Shown here piece by piece: positions 32,239-43,634 of a stretch of DNA of 50,373 nucleotides. The notes under the pieces are model-generated. The model was not told the origin of the DNA. It saw only the letters and a list, made by a program, of their open reading frames with translations, and searched no databases. Positions within the stretch are counted from its first letter, which is position 1. Every line of letters begins with the position of its first letter. Origin of the DNA: a bacterium. Lineage in GTDB: Bacteria; Elusimicrobiota; Elusimicrobia; Elusimicrobiales; UBA9959. The stretch is from the NCBI GenBank assembly GCA_021786295.1, contig JAJYNO010000036.1, positions 1-50,373 on the forward strand, written 5' to 3'. Position numbers and translations under genes: made by a program.

Positions 32239-33960
32239 TCAGTCCTTGCGGCGGTCCACTATGTAGTGGCTTTTATCGGAGGCCTTGGCGCCTTTCTTCA
32301 GCTCGGTGCCGATGTTGCTGACCTGGGCGAAGGAACTCAGCCGGCGGCTGCCGTTGTGCACTATGCCTATGGCTATAGAGAGGAACGGGAACTTCTTGAT
32401 GTTGCCCTGCCGGTCCGTGGCCACTATGTGGCCCCGCTCGCGGTCCGTCTTGTTGTAGAAGGAAGGCGCGATCTCGTCGAAGCCGCGCACTATTCGCTGG
32501 GCCAGCTGCTCGGCGCGCTCGTAGCCGGTCACCACTATGAAGTCGTCGCCGCCGATGTGGCCTATGAAGTCCTCGGTCTTCTCGTTCTGTATCGTCAGCT
32601 TCACCAGCAGGTTGGCCGTGGCCTTTATCACGCGGTCGCCGGCCTCGAAACCGTAGATGTCGTTATAGGCCTTGAAATTGTTGAGGTCCAGGTAGAGCAC
32701 GGCGAACTTGCCGCCCTTCTGGAGCTCGCGCTCCACGCGCGCCTGGATGGACGGGTTGCCGGGCAGGCGGGAGAGCGGGTTGGTGTCGAGCACCTGGCGG
32801 TTGCGCTTGAGGATCATGCGGATGCGCGCCACCAGCTCGTCGGCGTCCACCGGTTTTATCAGGTAGTCGTCTATGCCCATGCTCAGGCCCTTGAGCTTGG
32901 CGTGCTTCTCGCCGAAGGCCGTCACGATGATGATCGGGATGTGCGCGAACAGCGGGTTGTCCTTGAGGTCCTGCGCCACCTCCAGGCCGTTCTTGCGCGG
33001 CATGTTGTAGTCCAGCACTATGATGTCGGGGTTGGTCTCGAAGACGGCCCGCATGGCCTCCACGCCGTCGTTGGCCGTGACGACCTCGAAGCCGGCGTAC
33101 TCCACCATCTCCTTCATCAGCATCAGCAGCTCGGTCTGGTCGTCCGCCATCAGCACCCGGGGCCGGTCGGTGCGCCCGCCCTCAGGCTGCGGCGCTTCCG
33201 CTGCGGCCTCGCCGTTCCCGCCGGTCTGCTCTTCCACCAGCTTCAGCAGCAGGTCGCCTGGGATCTCGCGGGCCACTATCTCCGGCAGGCCGGTCAGCAC
33301 CCCCCGCTCCTGGTAGTTCTCCAGCCTCAGCGCGCTGAGGATTATTATCGGTATGCCGACCGTGTCCACCGACTCCTGCATCTCCTCCATTATCGCAAAG
33401 CCGTCCTTGCCAGGCATCATGATGTCCAGCAGCAGGGCGTCGGGTCTGCGCTCGCGCAGCCTGGCCATCACCTGCATGGGATCGTTCACTACCTCGGGGG
33501 CGTAGTTGTTGGCCTCCAGGAACATCGTGACCAGGTCCGAGAACTCGGTGTCGTCGTCGGCCACCATCACGGTCGGCTGGCGGCCTTCCTGGGGCGGGGC
33601 GGCCTTGGCCAGCGCCGCCTTCAGCGCGTCGAAGTCCACCGGCTTGGTGAGGTAGCCGCTCACGGTCGGGGCCGGCCCTGTGACGATGTCCGTTTTCGGG
33701 GTCTGGGAGAAGATTATGATCTTCTGTCCCTCGGTGAAGGGGTTCTTGCGCAGCTCTGCGATGAGGTCCAGTGGGTTGAAGGCCTGGATCAGGATGTTCA
33801 GGATGACCAGGTCCGGCTTCCAGTTCTGCGCGGCGGTCAGGGCCTGCTGGTATCCCCCCACGGTCTGGACGGCGTAACCGTGCTCCTCCAGGAAAGCGGC
33901 CGTACCGGAGGCCGCCTTGTCGGTGTCCACCAGCAGTATCTTCTTCCCGTCGCCGGCCAT
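32239..33960 (-). CDS. Triple-receiver GGDEF response regulator
   Basis: A 573-residue signalling protein. Receiver 1 (about 6-120) has Asn55 where the phosphoacceptor Asp should be (VILNILI) but keeps the lysine in YLTKP. Receiver 2 (about 123-240) keeps LLLDIMMPG but has no matching lysine (VAREI). Receiver 3 (about 262-382) is complete: ADDQ, IVLDYNMP, YLIKP. The C-terminal GGDEF domain (about 405-570) carries GGDDF at the active site, an uncommon but possibly active variant, and would make cyclic di-GMP. Only receiver 3 is likely to respond normally. It is divergent from the F-ATPase operon. Confidence 0.9.
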   Translation of the reverse strand: MAGDGKKILLVDTDKAASGTAAFLEEHGYAVQTVGGYQQALTAAQNWKPDLVILNILIQAFNPLDLIAELRKNPFTEGQKIIIFSQTPKTDIVTGPAPTVSGYLTKPVDFDALKAALAKAAPPQEGRQPTVMVADDDTEFSDLVTMFLEANNYAPEVVNDPMQVMARLRERRPDALLLDIMMPGKDGFAIMEEMQESVDTVGIPIIILSALRLENYQERGVLTGLPEIVAREIPGDLLLKLVEEQTGGNGEAAAEAPQPEGGRTDRPRVLMADDQTELLMLMKEMVEYAGFEVVTANDGVEAMRAVFETNPDIIVLDYNMPRKNGLEVAQDLKDNPLFAHIPIIIVTAFGEKHAKLKGLSMGIDDYLIKPVDADELVARIRMILKRNRQVLDTNPLSRLPGNPSIQARVERELQKGGKFAVLYLDLNNFKAYNDIYGFEAGDRVIKATANLLVKLTIQNEKTEDFIGHIGGDDFIVVTGYERAEQLAQRIVRGFDEIAPSFYNKTDRERGHIVATDRQGNIKKFPFLSIAIGIVHNGSRRLSSFAQVSNIGTELKKGAKASDKSHYIVDRRKD

Positions 33961-33997
33961 CTAGCGATTCTAACATTTTTAAGGTAGGGACTTTTGG

Positions 33998-34003
33998 TAG
34001 AAT
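33998..34003 (+). promoter_or_regulatory. Probable -10 of the F-type ATPase operon
   Basis: TTGGTAGAAT ends 6 nt before GTG 34010 in the 49-bp divergent gap, so transcription would begin at or beside the start codon. A -35 box is not clear. Confidence 0.4.
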
Positions 34004-34009
34004 TGGAAG

Positions 34010-34231
34010 GTGGGGCAGAAGGACGATTACTGGAATTACGCCCAGATAGGGCTGGAGCTGACAGCGGCGGTGCTGCTGGGGTTCTGGGCCGGGTACGAGC
34101 TGGATAAGAAGCTCGGGACTTCCCCCTGGCTGATGCTGGGCGGGGCCGCGGCCGGCATGGCGGCCGGTTTCTACTCGGTGGCGCGGGAGCTGTTCCGCCT
34201 GAACGGGCCGCGCGGGGGGGGGAGGAAATGA
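34010..34231 (+). CDS. AtpZ/AtpI-family assembly protein of the F-ATPase
   Basis: A 73-residue membrane protein with two helices (about 10-27 and 38-60) and the family motif YELDKKLGTSPW between them. Such proteins open many F-ATPase operons and help assemble the c-ring or carry magnesium or calcium. It starts with GTG and has no well-spaced ribosome site. The next gene overlaps its stop by 4 nt. Confidence 0.8.
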   Translation: MGQKDDYWNYAQIGLELTAAVLLGFWAGYELDKKLGTSPWLMLGGAAAGMAAGFYSVARELFRLNGPRGGGRK

Positions 34232-34515
34232 CCCTTGTCCCCGCCACGGCCGCGCTTTACGGCGCGCTTACCGGGCTGGCGTCCGGCTGGCTTTCCAGGC
34301 TGGCGCTGAAGCGGGTGCTCCACTCCGGGGACAAGGCTTTTTATTCGGTCTTCGCGGGCGGCATACTGGCCAGGCTGGCGCTGCTCGCCTGCGCGATTTG
34401 GATTTTAAGACGCGAAAATCATATAATAATTGTCCTGTTTTCCGCGGCTTTGATCTTGACGCAGACGGTTTTCGAGGTTTTTCCTCTTAAGCATGGGACT
34501 AAAAGAAATACTTGA
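34228..34515 (+). CDS. ATP synthase subunit I-like protein
   Basis: A 95-residue protein with about four short membrane helices, in the position and of the type of subunit I, an assembly helper of the F-ATPase. It overlaps the previous gene by 4 nt, and its last 23 nt overlap the start of atpB. The family assignment is by size, hydrophobic profile and context. Confidence 0.65.
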   Translation: MTLVPATAALYGALTGLASGWLSRLALKRVLHSGDKAFYSVFAGGILARLALLACAIWILRRENHIIIVLFSAALILTQTVFEVFPLKHGTKRNT

Positions 34516-35254
34516 GCACCATGTAGTGGACCATGTCTGGTCCTGGATAGCGCTTGGGCCGCTGCACCTGCCCATCTCCCGCTATCTGCTGATGATGGGC
34601 ATCGCCGCCTTCATCCTGCTGGTCGTCTTCCCGCTCGTCCTGCGCAGCCGCTCGGCCGCGCTGGCGCCGTACCGTTCGATGATAGAGATGGTGGTGCTGT
34701 TCATCCGCGACGAGATCGTGCTGCCGAACCTGGGCCCGAAGGGCTCGGGCTACATGCCCTATTTCACCACGCTCTTCTTCTTTATCCTGGTCATGAACCT
34801 TATAGGGCTGGTTCCCTACGGCTCCACCGCCACCGGCAACTGGTCCGTCACGGGCGGGCTGGCGCTGACCAGCTTCGTGATCATAAACTTCGCCGGCATG
34901 CGCGAACAGGGCGTGCTGGGCTATTTCGGCCACATAGTGCCCAGGGGCGTGCCTGGCTGGCTGTACGCGCCGCTGTTCGTCATAGAGCTGCTGAGCCTGG
35001 TCACCAAGACCGTGGCGCTCTGCGTGCGTCTCTTCGCCAACATGGTGGCGGGGCACATCGTCATACTCTCCTTCATCAGTTTCATCTTCATCTTCGGCAC
35101 GCTTGGCACCGGCGTGGGGCTGGCGGTGTCGCCGGTGTCGGTGGGTCTGGTGCTGTTCTCGCTGCTCCTGGAGGTCTTCGTGGCCTTCCTGCAGGCCTAC
35201 GTTTTCGTCTTCCTGACTGCCATCTTCACCGGCGCGGCGATGCACCCGCATTGA
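34493..35254 (+). CDS. atpB: F-type ATPase subunit a
   Basis: A 253-residue membrane stator that conducts protons at the rotor interface. The essential arginine stands in CVRLFANMVAGH (near 179), with the last-helix motif LLEVFVAFLQAYVF. Five to six helices are predicted. It is translated from inside the preceding gene's end. Confidence 0.95.
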   Translation: MGLKEILEHHVVDHVWSWIALGPLHLPISRYLLMMGIAAFILLVVFPLVLRSRSAALAPYRSMIEMVVLFIRDEIVLPNLGPKGSGYMPYFTTLFFFILVMNLIGLVPYGSTATGNWSVTGGLALTSFVIINFAGMREQGVLGYFGHIVPRGVPGWLYAPLFVIELLSLVTKTVALCVRLFANMVAGHIVILSFISFIFIFGTLGTGVGLAVSPVSVGLVLFSLLLEVFVAFLQAYVFVFLTAIFTGAAMHPH

Positions 35255-35599
<345 letters not shown>

Positions 35600-35602
35600 G
35601 CC

Positions 35603-35652
35603 GCGCGCGAGCAGCGGGCGGGGCCGCGCGCCGCCGCCCGCCGCGCGCTTTT
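35603..35652 (+). terminator. Attenuator-like hairpin between atpE and atpF
   Basis: Nested stems GCGCGC and GCGGGCGG with their exact complements end in TTTT. A partial terminator here would yield more c-subunit message than the rest of the operon, in line with the many c copies per rotor. Confidence 0.6.
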
Positions 35653-35675
35653 GGAACCAGCAGCCAGGAGCCGTT

Positions 35676-36197
35676 ATGGAAGCGTTGATAAAGCCCGAAT
35701 TCGGTCTGATGTTCTGGACCATACTCTGCTTCGTCCTGCTGACCGTGGTGCTGGCCCGCACGGCCTGGGGCCCGCTGATGAAAGCGGTGGACGACCGCGA
35801 GAGGGCCATAAAGAACGACCGCCGCGCCGCGGAGACGGCCAAGGCCGAGGCCGAAAAGGCCAGGGCCGAACTGGAGGCCAAGCTGGCCGAGCTGAAGGCC
35901 GAGATGGCGCGCCGGCTGGAAGAGGCCCGCGCCCAGGCCTCCCGCGAGAAGGACTCCGTTATAGAGGAGGCCCGCCGCAGCGCGGCCCAGATAGTGGAGT
36001 CCTCCCGCCGCGAGATAGAGGCGCAGAAACTGGAGGCCGCCCGCGACCTCAGGAACAAGGTGGCCGAGCTCTCCGTGCTGGCCGCCGAGCGCATCCTGCT
36101 CAAGCAGCTTGACCGCCGCGCCAACACCGACCTGGCCTCCCGCTACCTCTCCGAACTGGAGAAGGAAAAGCCGGAGCTGAGCCTGGGGAGCAACTGA
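35676..36197 (+). CDS. atpF: F-type ATPase subunit b
   Basis: A 173-residue peripheral stalk with one membrane helix (about 8-26, FWTILCFVLLTVVLARTAWG) followed by a long charged coiled coil. Its stop and the atpH start overlap (ATGA-type). Length is normal. Confidence 0.93.
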   Translation: MEALIKPEFGLMFWTILCFVLLTVVLARTAWGPLMKAVDDRERAIKNDRRAAETAKAEAEKARAELEAKLAELKAEMARRLEEARAQASREKDSVIEEARRSAAQIVESSRREIEAQKLEAARDLRNKVAELSVLAAERILLKQLDRRANTDLASRYLSELEKEKPELSLGSN

Positions 36198-36751
36198 TGG
36201 ACCCGGGCGCCAGGATACTAGCCAAGCGCTACGCCAGGGCTTACATGGACCTGGACGGCAAGCCCTACGGCCCTGAAGCCGAGACGTCCGCGCTGAAGAA
36301 GCTGGAGTGCCTGATAAAGGTCTTCGAGCTGGCCCGCCCCTACCGGAGGGTGCTGACCCATCCCGCGATAAACAGCGGGGTGAGGCTGGAGGTGCTGGGG
36401 AAGATACTGGGCGCGACCAACTGCGGCCAGGCGGCGGCCTTCGCAGCCCTGCTGGTGCGCGAGGGGCGCTTCGGCCTGCTGGACGAGGTCATGGAGGAGT
36501 GCGTGCGCCTCAACGACGCCTTCCGCGGCCTGGTGCGCGCCGAGGTGTTCAGCCGCTACGAGATCACCGACGCCGAGATGAAGCGGATGACGGCGCTGCT
36601 GGCCGCCGCCGTCGGCGGGAAAGTGAGCCTGCGCCAGGTGCTGGCCGAGCGCGTGCTCGGGGGCTTCGAGATAAAGATCGGGGACAACCTTATAGACGCC
36701 AGCGCGCGCGGCCGGCTGGAGGCCATGAAGGCCGGCCTGCTGAAATCATAG
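36197..36751 (+). CDS. atpH: F-type ATPase subunit delta
   Basis: A 184-residue OSCP/delta subunit joining the stalk to F1. An N-terminal helical domain starts RILAKRYARAYMDL, and the C-terminal motif GGFEIKIGDNLIDASARGRL is diagnostic. It is coupled to atpF and followed by atpA after 12 nt. Confidence 0.93.
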   Translation: MDPGARILAKRYARAYMDLDGKPYGPEAETSALKKLECLIKVFELARPYRRVLTHPAINSGVRLEVLGKILGATNCGQAAAFAALLVREGRFGLLDEVMEECVRLNDAFRGLVRAEVFSRYEITDAEMKRMTALLAAAVGGKVSLRQVLAERVLGGFEIKIGDNLIDASARGRLEAMKAGLLKS

Positions 36752-36763
36752 TTCAAGGACCTT

Positions 36764-38281
<1,518 letters not shown>

Positions 38282-38296
38282 GATAAGGAGACGGCC

Positions 38297-39220
38297 ATGA
38301 AAAGGTACCTTGTAACGGGCGGGGCGGGTTTCGTCGGGGCCAACGTGGCCTTCGCGCTCGAGCGCGAGCGCAAGGCCGCCGTTACGGTGCTGGACGACTT
38401 CTCCTCCGGCCATTACAAGAACCTGACCGGCTTCGGCGGCGAGGTGGTTGCCGGAGACATAGGCTCGCGCGACTGGTTCGAGCGGGTGGGCCCGGCGGAC
38501 GGCCTCCTGCACCAGGCCGCGGTGGTGGACACCACCGAGACCGACCAGCGCAAGATGATGGCCGTCAACGTGGACGCGTTCCGCAATTTGCTGGAGTACG
38601 CCGCCAAATACGGCGTGAAGAACGTGGTTTACGCCTCCTCGGCCGCCGTCTACGGCAATTCCAAGTGCCCGATGCGCGAGGACCAGGAGCCCGCGCCGGA
38701 GAACGTCTACGGCTTCTCGAAGGCCATCATGGACAACGTCGCGCGCGAGTTCGCCGCCGCGCACAGGGACATGACGATAGTAGGCCTGCGCTACTTCAAC
38801 GTCTACGGCCCGCGCGAGTACTACAAGGGCAAGATGGCCAGCATGGTCTTCCAGCTCTACAACCAGATGAAGGCCGGCAAGCGCCCGCGCGTCTTCAAGT
38901 ACGGCGAGCAGACGCGCGACTTCGTCTACGTCAAGGACATCGTGCGCGGCAACCTGAACGCGCTCGACGCCAAGCGCTCCTGCGTCTGCAACCTCGCCAC
39001 CGGCAAGCCCGGCAGCTTCAACGACATCATCGAGGCGCTCAACAAGGCGCTGAAGACCGACCTGGCCCCGGAATACATCGACAACCCCTATCCGTTCTAT
39101 CAGAACAGGACGCAGGCCGACATGCGCAACGCGAAGGCGCTGATCAACTACCGGCCCGAATGGAGCCTGGCCGACGGCGTGGCGGACTACGTCAAGATAC
39201 TGGAGAAGGCTAAGATCTGA
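38297..39220 (+). CDS. hldD: ADP-L-glycero-D-manno-heptose-6-epimerase
   Basis: A 307-residue short-chain dehydrogenase/epimerase giving the heptose donor for the LPS inner core. It has the NAD loop GGAGFVGANV at 8-17, the active-site NVYGFSK (Tyr and Lys) near 140, RYFNVYGPREYYKGKMASM and the C-terminal EYIDNPYPFYQ, the last two characteristic of HldD. It has the ribosome site AAGGAG and lies 15 nt after atpA and 4 nt before atpG, so it is embedded in the ATPase operon. Other close epimerases are possible but fit less well. Confidence 0.88.
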   Translation: MKRYLVTGGAGFVGANVAFALERERKAAVTVLDDFSSGHYKNLTGFGGEVVAGDIGSRDWFERVGPADGLLHQAAVVDTTETDQRKMMAVNVDAFRNLLEYAAKYGVKNVVYASSAAVYGNSKCPMREDQEPAPENVYGFSKAIMDNVAREFAAAHRDMTIVGLRYFNVYGPREYYKGKMASMVFQLYNQMKAGKRPRVFKYGEQTRDFVYVKDIVRGNLNALDAKRSCVCNLATGKPGSFNDIIEALNKALKTDLAPEYIDNPYPFYQNRTQADMRNAKALINYRPEWSLADGVADYVKILEKAKI

Positions 39221-39224
39221 ACTT

Positions 39225-40127
39225 ATGGCCTCATTGCGAGACATCCGGAAGCACATCTCTTCCGTCAAGAGCATCAAGCAGATAACCTACGCCATGAAGA
39301 TGGTGGCGGCCGCGCGCATCAAGCGCGCGCAGAGCGCCATCCTGGCTGCGCGCCCCTTCGCGGAGGAGATGGACCGCCTGATCGCGGACCTCTACGGCGA
39401 GCTGGGGGGCGATGACCTCTACGGCGCCGAGGCCGGCAGGCTCTTCGCGGAACGGGCCGCTGGCGGCCCCCTCTGCCTGGTGCTGGTGACCGGCGATAAG
39501 GGGCTCTGCGGCTCCTTCAACACCAATCTGCTCAAGGCCGCCGCCGCCTGGATGCGCGCGAACCGCGGCCGGAAGATCTACGCGCTGGCAGCCGGCCGCA
39601 AGGGCCGGGACTTCCTGCGCCGCCTGAAGGGCCTGGACCTGGAGCTGTCCAACGAGCTGGTCGGCATCTTCCCCAAGGTCACCTACGCGCACGCGCAGAT
39701 CCTCAAGGAGGCCGTGCTGAAGCTCTACGACGAGGCCGGCGTGGAGAGCGTGACGCTGATCTACAACGAGTTCAAGTCCATGATGGCGCAGCGCGTTGTC
39801 ACCGACCAGCTGCTGCCGCTGAAGAAGCACATACTGGAGGCCGGCCCGGAGCGGCCTCCCAGGAGGACGGACTTCTCCTTCGAGCCGCAGAAGACGGAGC
39901 TGCTGGGCGCTCTGCTGCCGCGCCACATAGGCGCGCAGCTCTACCGCGCGCTGCTGGAGTCGCAGGCGGCCGAACTGGCGGCCCGCATGAGCGCGATGGA
40001 GGCCGCCTCCAAGAACGCGGCGGACCTGATAGACGGGCTGACGCTCAAGATGAACAAGACCCGCCAGGCGATGATCACCACCGAGCTCAACGAGATCGTG
40101 AGCGGCTCGGAAGCGCTGAACGGTTAG
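39225..40127 (+). CDS. atpG: F-type ATPase subunit gamma
   Basis: A 300-residue central shaft with N-terminal coiled-coil motif IRKHISSVKSIKQITYAMKM, the middle TGDKGLCGSFNTNL and the C-terminal MNKTRQAMITTELNEIV. It is separated from atpA only by hldD. Confidence 0.95.
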   Translation: MASLRDIRKHISSVKSIKQITYAMKMVAAARIKRAQSAILAARPFAEEMDRLIADLYGELGGDDLYGAEAGRLFAERAAGGPLCLVLVTGDKGLCGSFNTNLLKAAAAWMRANRGRKIYALAAGRKGRDFLRRLKGLDLELSNELVGIFPKVTYAHAQILKEAVLKLYDEAGVESVTLIYNEFKSMMAQRVVTDQLLPLKKHILEAGPERPPRRTDFSFEPQKTELLGALLPRHIGAQLYRALLESQAAELAARMSAMEAASKNAADLIDGLTLKMNKTRQAMITTELNEIVSGSEALNG

Positions 40128-40136
40128 AGGATTTAG

Positions 40137-41582
<1,446 letters not shown>

Positions 41583-41591
41583 GCCTGGTCC

Positions 41592-42026
41592 ATGGACAAG
41601 AAACACCTCCTGCTCACCATAGTAACGCCGGAAGGGACCGTGCTTTCGGAGAAGCCGGTGGACTCCGTGGCCGTTCCGGCGGCCTGCGGCGAGCTGGGCG
41701 TGCTGCCCGGCCACGCGCCCTACGTCGTGCAGCTCAGAGAAGGGATGATGCACTACAAGGACGGCCCGAACAAGGAGTTCTTCTCGGTGCTCTCCGGCTT
41801 CGCCGAGATCTCGCCCGACCGGGTGCTGGTGCTGGCCGAGGCGGCCGAACTGGCCAAGGAAGTGGACGAGGAGCGCGCCAGGCAGGCCTACCAGAAGGCC
41901 AAGGACAAACTGGCCCTCAAGCCGGCCGACTTGGACCTGGACGAGGCGGGCGCGGCCCTGCGCCGCGCGGCCGCGCGCCTGAAGGTGGCCGAGTTCCAGC
42001 GCAAGCGCCGCCGGCAGCAGCAATAG
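41592..42026 (+). CDS. atpC: F-type ATPase subunit epsilon
   Basis: A 144-residue rotor subunit with the N-terminal beta barrel (LTIVTPEGTVL; GELGVLPGHAPYV) and a C-terminal helical hairpin. The tail (KRRRQQQ) is strongly basic. It is the last gene before the terminator. Confidence 0.93.
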   Translation: MDKKHLLLTIVTPEGTVLSEKPVDSVAVPAACGELGVLPGHAPYVVQLREGMMHYKDGPNKEFFSVLSGFAEISPDRVLVLAEAAELAKEVDEERARQAYQKAKDKLALKPADLDLDEAGAALRRAAARLKVAEFQRKRRRQQQ

Positions 42027-42044
42027 CCCCCCGGCCGGCCCCTG

Positions 42045-42073
42045 ATACCCCGCCCCGCGGCGGGGTATTTTTT
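42045..42073 (+). terminator. Terminator of the F-type ATPase operon
   Basis: ATACCCCGCC and GGCGGGGTAT form a perfect 10-bp stem with a 4-nt loop, ending in a T6 run. Confidence 0.92.
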
Positions 42074-42366
42074 CGCCCCGCAGCCAGCTGCGTTCTTCTC
42101 GGTCCCATGACAGGCGAGAGGCCATCCTCCCGCGCAAGACTGCTGCCGGCGCCCCCCGGCTCCCAGGACTTGAAAGCTGGTGAAAAAGAAAAGAGCCTCG
42201 CCGGGGCATGGCATTTCCCAAAAAAATCGCTGCGCTCCATACCGGCGGCCTTGCATTTCCGGGCTCCGTTTGCTAACCTGACCTTGGGGGAAGTCAATAG
42301 AACGTAAGGCACCGGTTCCGCGGCTCCGCCGCGGCGAGCGGCTTTTTCGCGCCGCGGGGTGGGGGG
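42074..42366 (+). other. Intergenic stretch between the two ATPase operons
   Basis: This 293-bp gap holds no supported gene. It must contain the V/A-ATPase promoter, but no convincing -35/-10 or -24/-12 pair could be picked. A short hairpin (CCGCGG-CTCCG-CCGCGG, 42318-42334) and a G-run precede the first start codon. Confidence 0.5.
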
Positions 42367-42708
42367 ATGAGGGAGATCATAGACAGGATACTGGCCGCCG
42401 AGGCAGAGGGCGAGCGGGCCGTAACAGAGGCCCGCTCCCGCGCGGAGGCGATCTTGGCCGCCGCTAGGGCGCGGGCGGGGGAACTGCGGGAGACCCTGCT
42501 CCGGTCCGCGGAGCTGGAGGCCGCCGCGCGGGCGGCGGAACTCCTTGCCGCGGCCGGCAGGGAGAGGGCGGAAAGGCTCGAGCGCAGGCGCGGGGAACTG
42601 GAGGCCGCCATCTCCGGGCGCGCGGGGAGACGGGCCGAGGCGGCGCGCGAGGCGGCGCGCCGGGTGCTTGGAGCGGGGCGGGGGGCATGGACGGGGTCAA
42701 GGACATAG
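42367..42708 (+). CDS. V/A-type ATPase peripheral-stalk subunit (G/H-like)
   Basis: A 113-residue, almost wholly helical and charged coiled-coil protein (Ala/Glu/Arg-rich). By size and first position in the operon it matches the G/H stalk subunit that pairs with subunit E. Sequence motifs are not diagnostic. Its last 22 nt overlap the next gene. Confidence 0.65.
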   Translation: MREIIDRILAAEAEGERAVTEARSRAEAILAAARARAGELRETLLRSAELEAAARAAELLAAAGRERAERLERRRGELEAAISGRAGRRAEAAREAARRVLGAGRGAWTGSRT

Positions 42709-43634
42709 AATATCTGGCGGCCAGGCTCAACGGCCGCCGCGTCGGGCTGGCGGAGGGCGCGCGCCTGCGGGCCCTCTGCGCCCTCGGCTCAACGGCGGCC
42801 CTGGCCGAAACGCTGCTGCCCGGCTCCGCCATAAAGGAGGCCGCGCCGCTGCAGCGGGCCCTCGCCGGGCGGCTGGCCGCGGAGATCCTGGAGATAGCGG
42901 ATTCGCTCGCCGGCCCGCGGGGGGAGTTGGTGCGCGGGGAATGCGACCGCTTCAGGCTGGAGAACGTCAGGACGGCGGCGCGCTTCCTGGAATCCGGGCG
43001 CGAAGGGCCGGCGCCGGAAGAACTTTTCATCCCGCTGCCGGCGGAGCTTGGCTGCGGCCCGGAACTGGCCGCGGCCGGCAGCAGGGAGGAACTGGTCTCC
43101 CTGGTGCCGGCCGGACCGCTGCGCCGGTGGCTGTCCCGCGCTTACGCGGGGCGGCCCGCGCCGGTCTTCGCGCTGGAGACGGCCTTGGAAAGGGACCGGC
43201 TGGAATACGCCTCGGAGCTGGCGGGGCGGCTCGGCGGCCCCGACGGGGAGGCCGCTTCGCTTTTCTGCCGGCTGAACGCGGCGCTGTTCGGGGCGCTGCT
43301 TTCAGCGCGCCTGCGGCTGACGCCGGGAGCCGCGGCCGCGGAGGAGCCGGCCGGCGCCAAGGAGTTAGCGGAAGAGGCCTTCGCTCTCCGCTGTCTGGCG
43401 GCCGCCGGCAAGGCCCCGGCGGACCCTGGGCGGGCGGTCTGGACGCTTTACTCCGGGCTGGCGGGCAGGTATTTCAGGCTCTGGCACATGACCTTCGGCG
43501 CGGCGCTGTTCTACCTGGCGCTGCGGCTGAGCGAGCTGCGCGCGCTTGGCGCCGTTTCGGAGGGGCTGCGCCTGAAGGTCCCCGCGGGCGAACTGGCCGT
43601 TCTCGCCGGCGCCGCCGGAGGCGCCGATGCTTAG
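42687..43634 (+). CDS. ntpC: V/A-type ATPase subunit C (d-like)
   Basis: A 315-residue helical protein linking the central shaft to the membrane ring. It is a diverged member: recognisable by length (about 330 usual), helix pattern, and features such as IEYLAARLNGRR and RFRLENVRTAARFL, and by its place directly before subunit I. The stop overlaps the next start. Confidence 0.7.
   Translation: MDGVKDIEYLAARLNGRRVGLAEGARLRALCALGSTAALAETLLPGSAIKEAAPLQRALAGRLAAEILEIADSLAGPRGELVRGECDRFRLENVRTAARFLESGREGPAPEELFIPLPAELGCGPELAAAGSREELVSLVPAGPLRRWLSRAYAGRPAPVFALETALERDRLEYASELAGRLGGPDGEAASLFCRLNAALFGALLSARLRLTPGAAAAEEPAGAKELAEEAFALRCLAAAGKAPADPGRAVWTLYSGLAGRYFRLWHMTFGAALFYLALRLSELRALGAVSEGLRLKVPAGELAVLAGAAGGADA

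Noticed and set aside
42200-42240. Possible sigma-54 promoter (TGGCATTTCCC) before the V/A-ATPase operon
   Set aside because: No GC at the required spacing from the GG.
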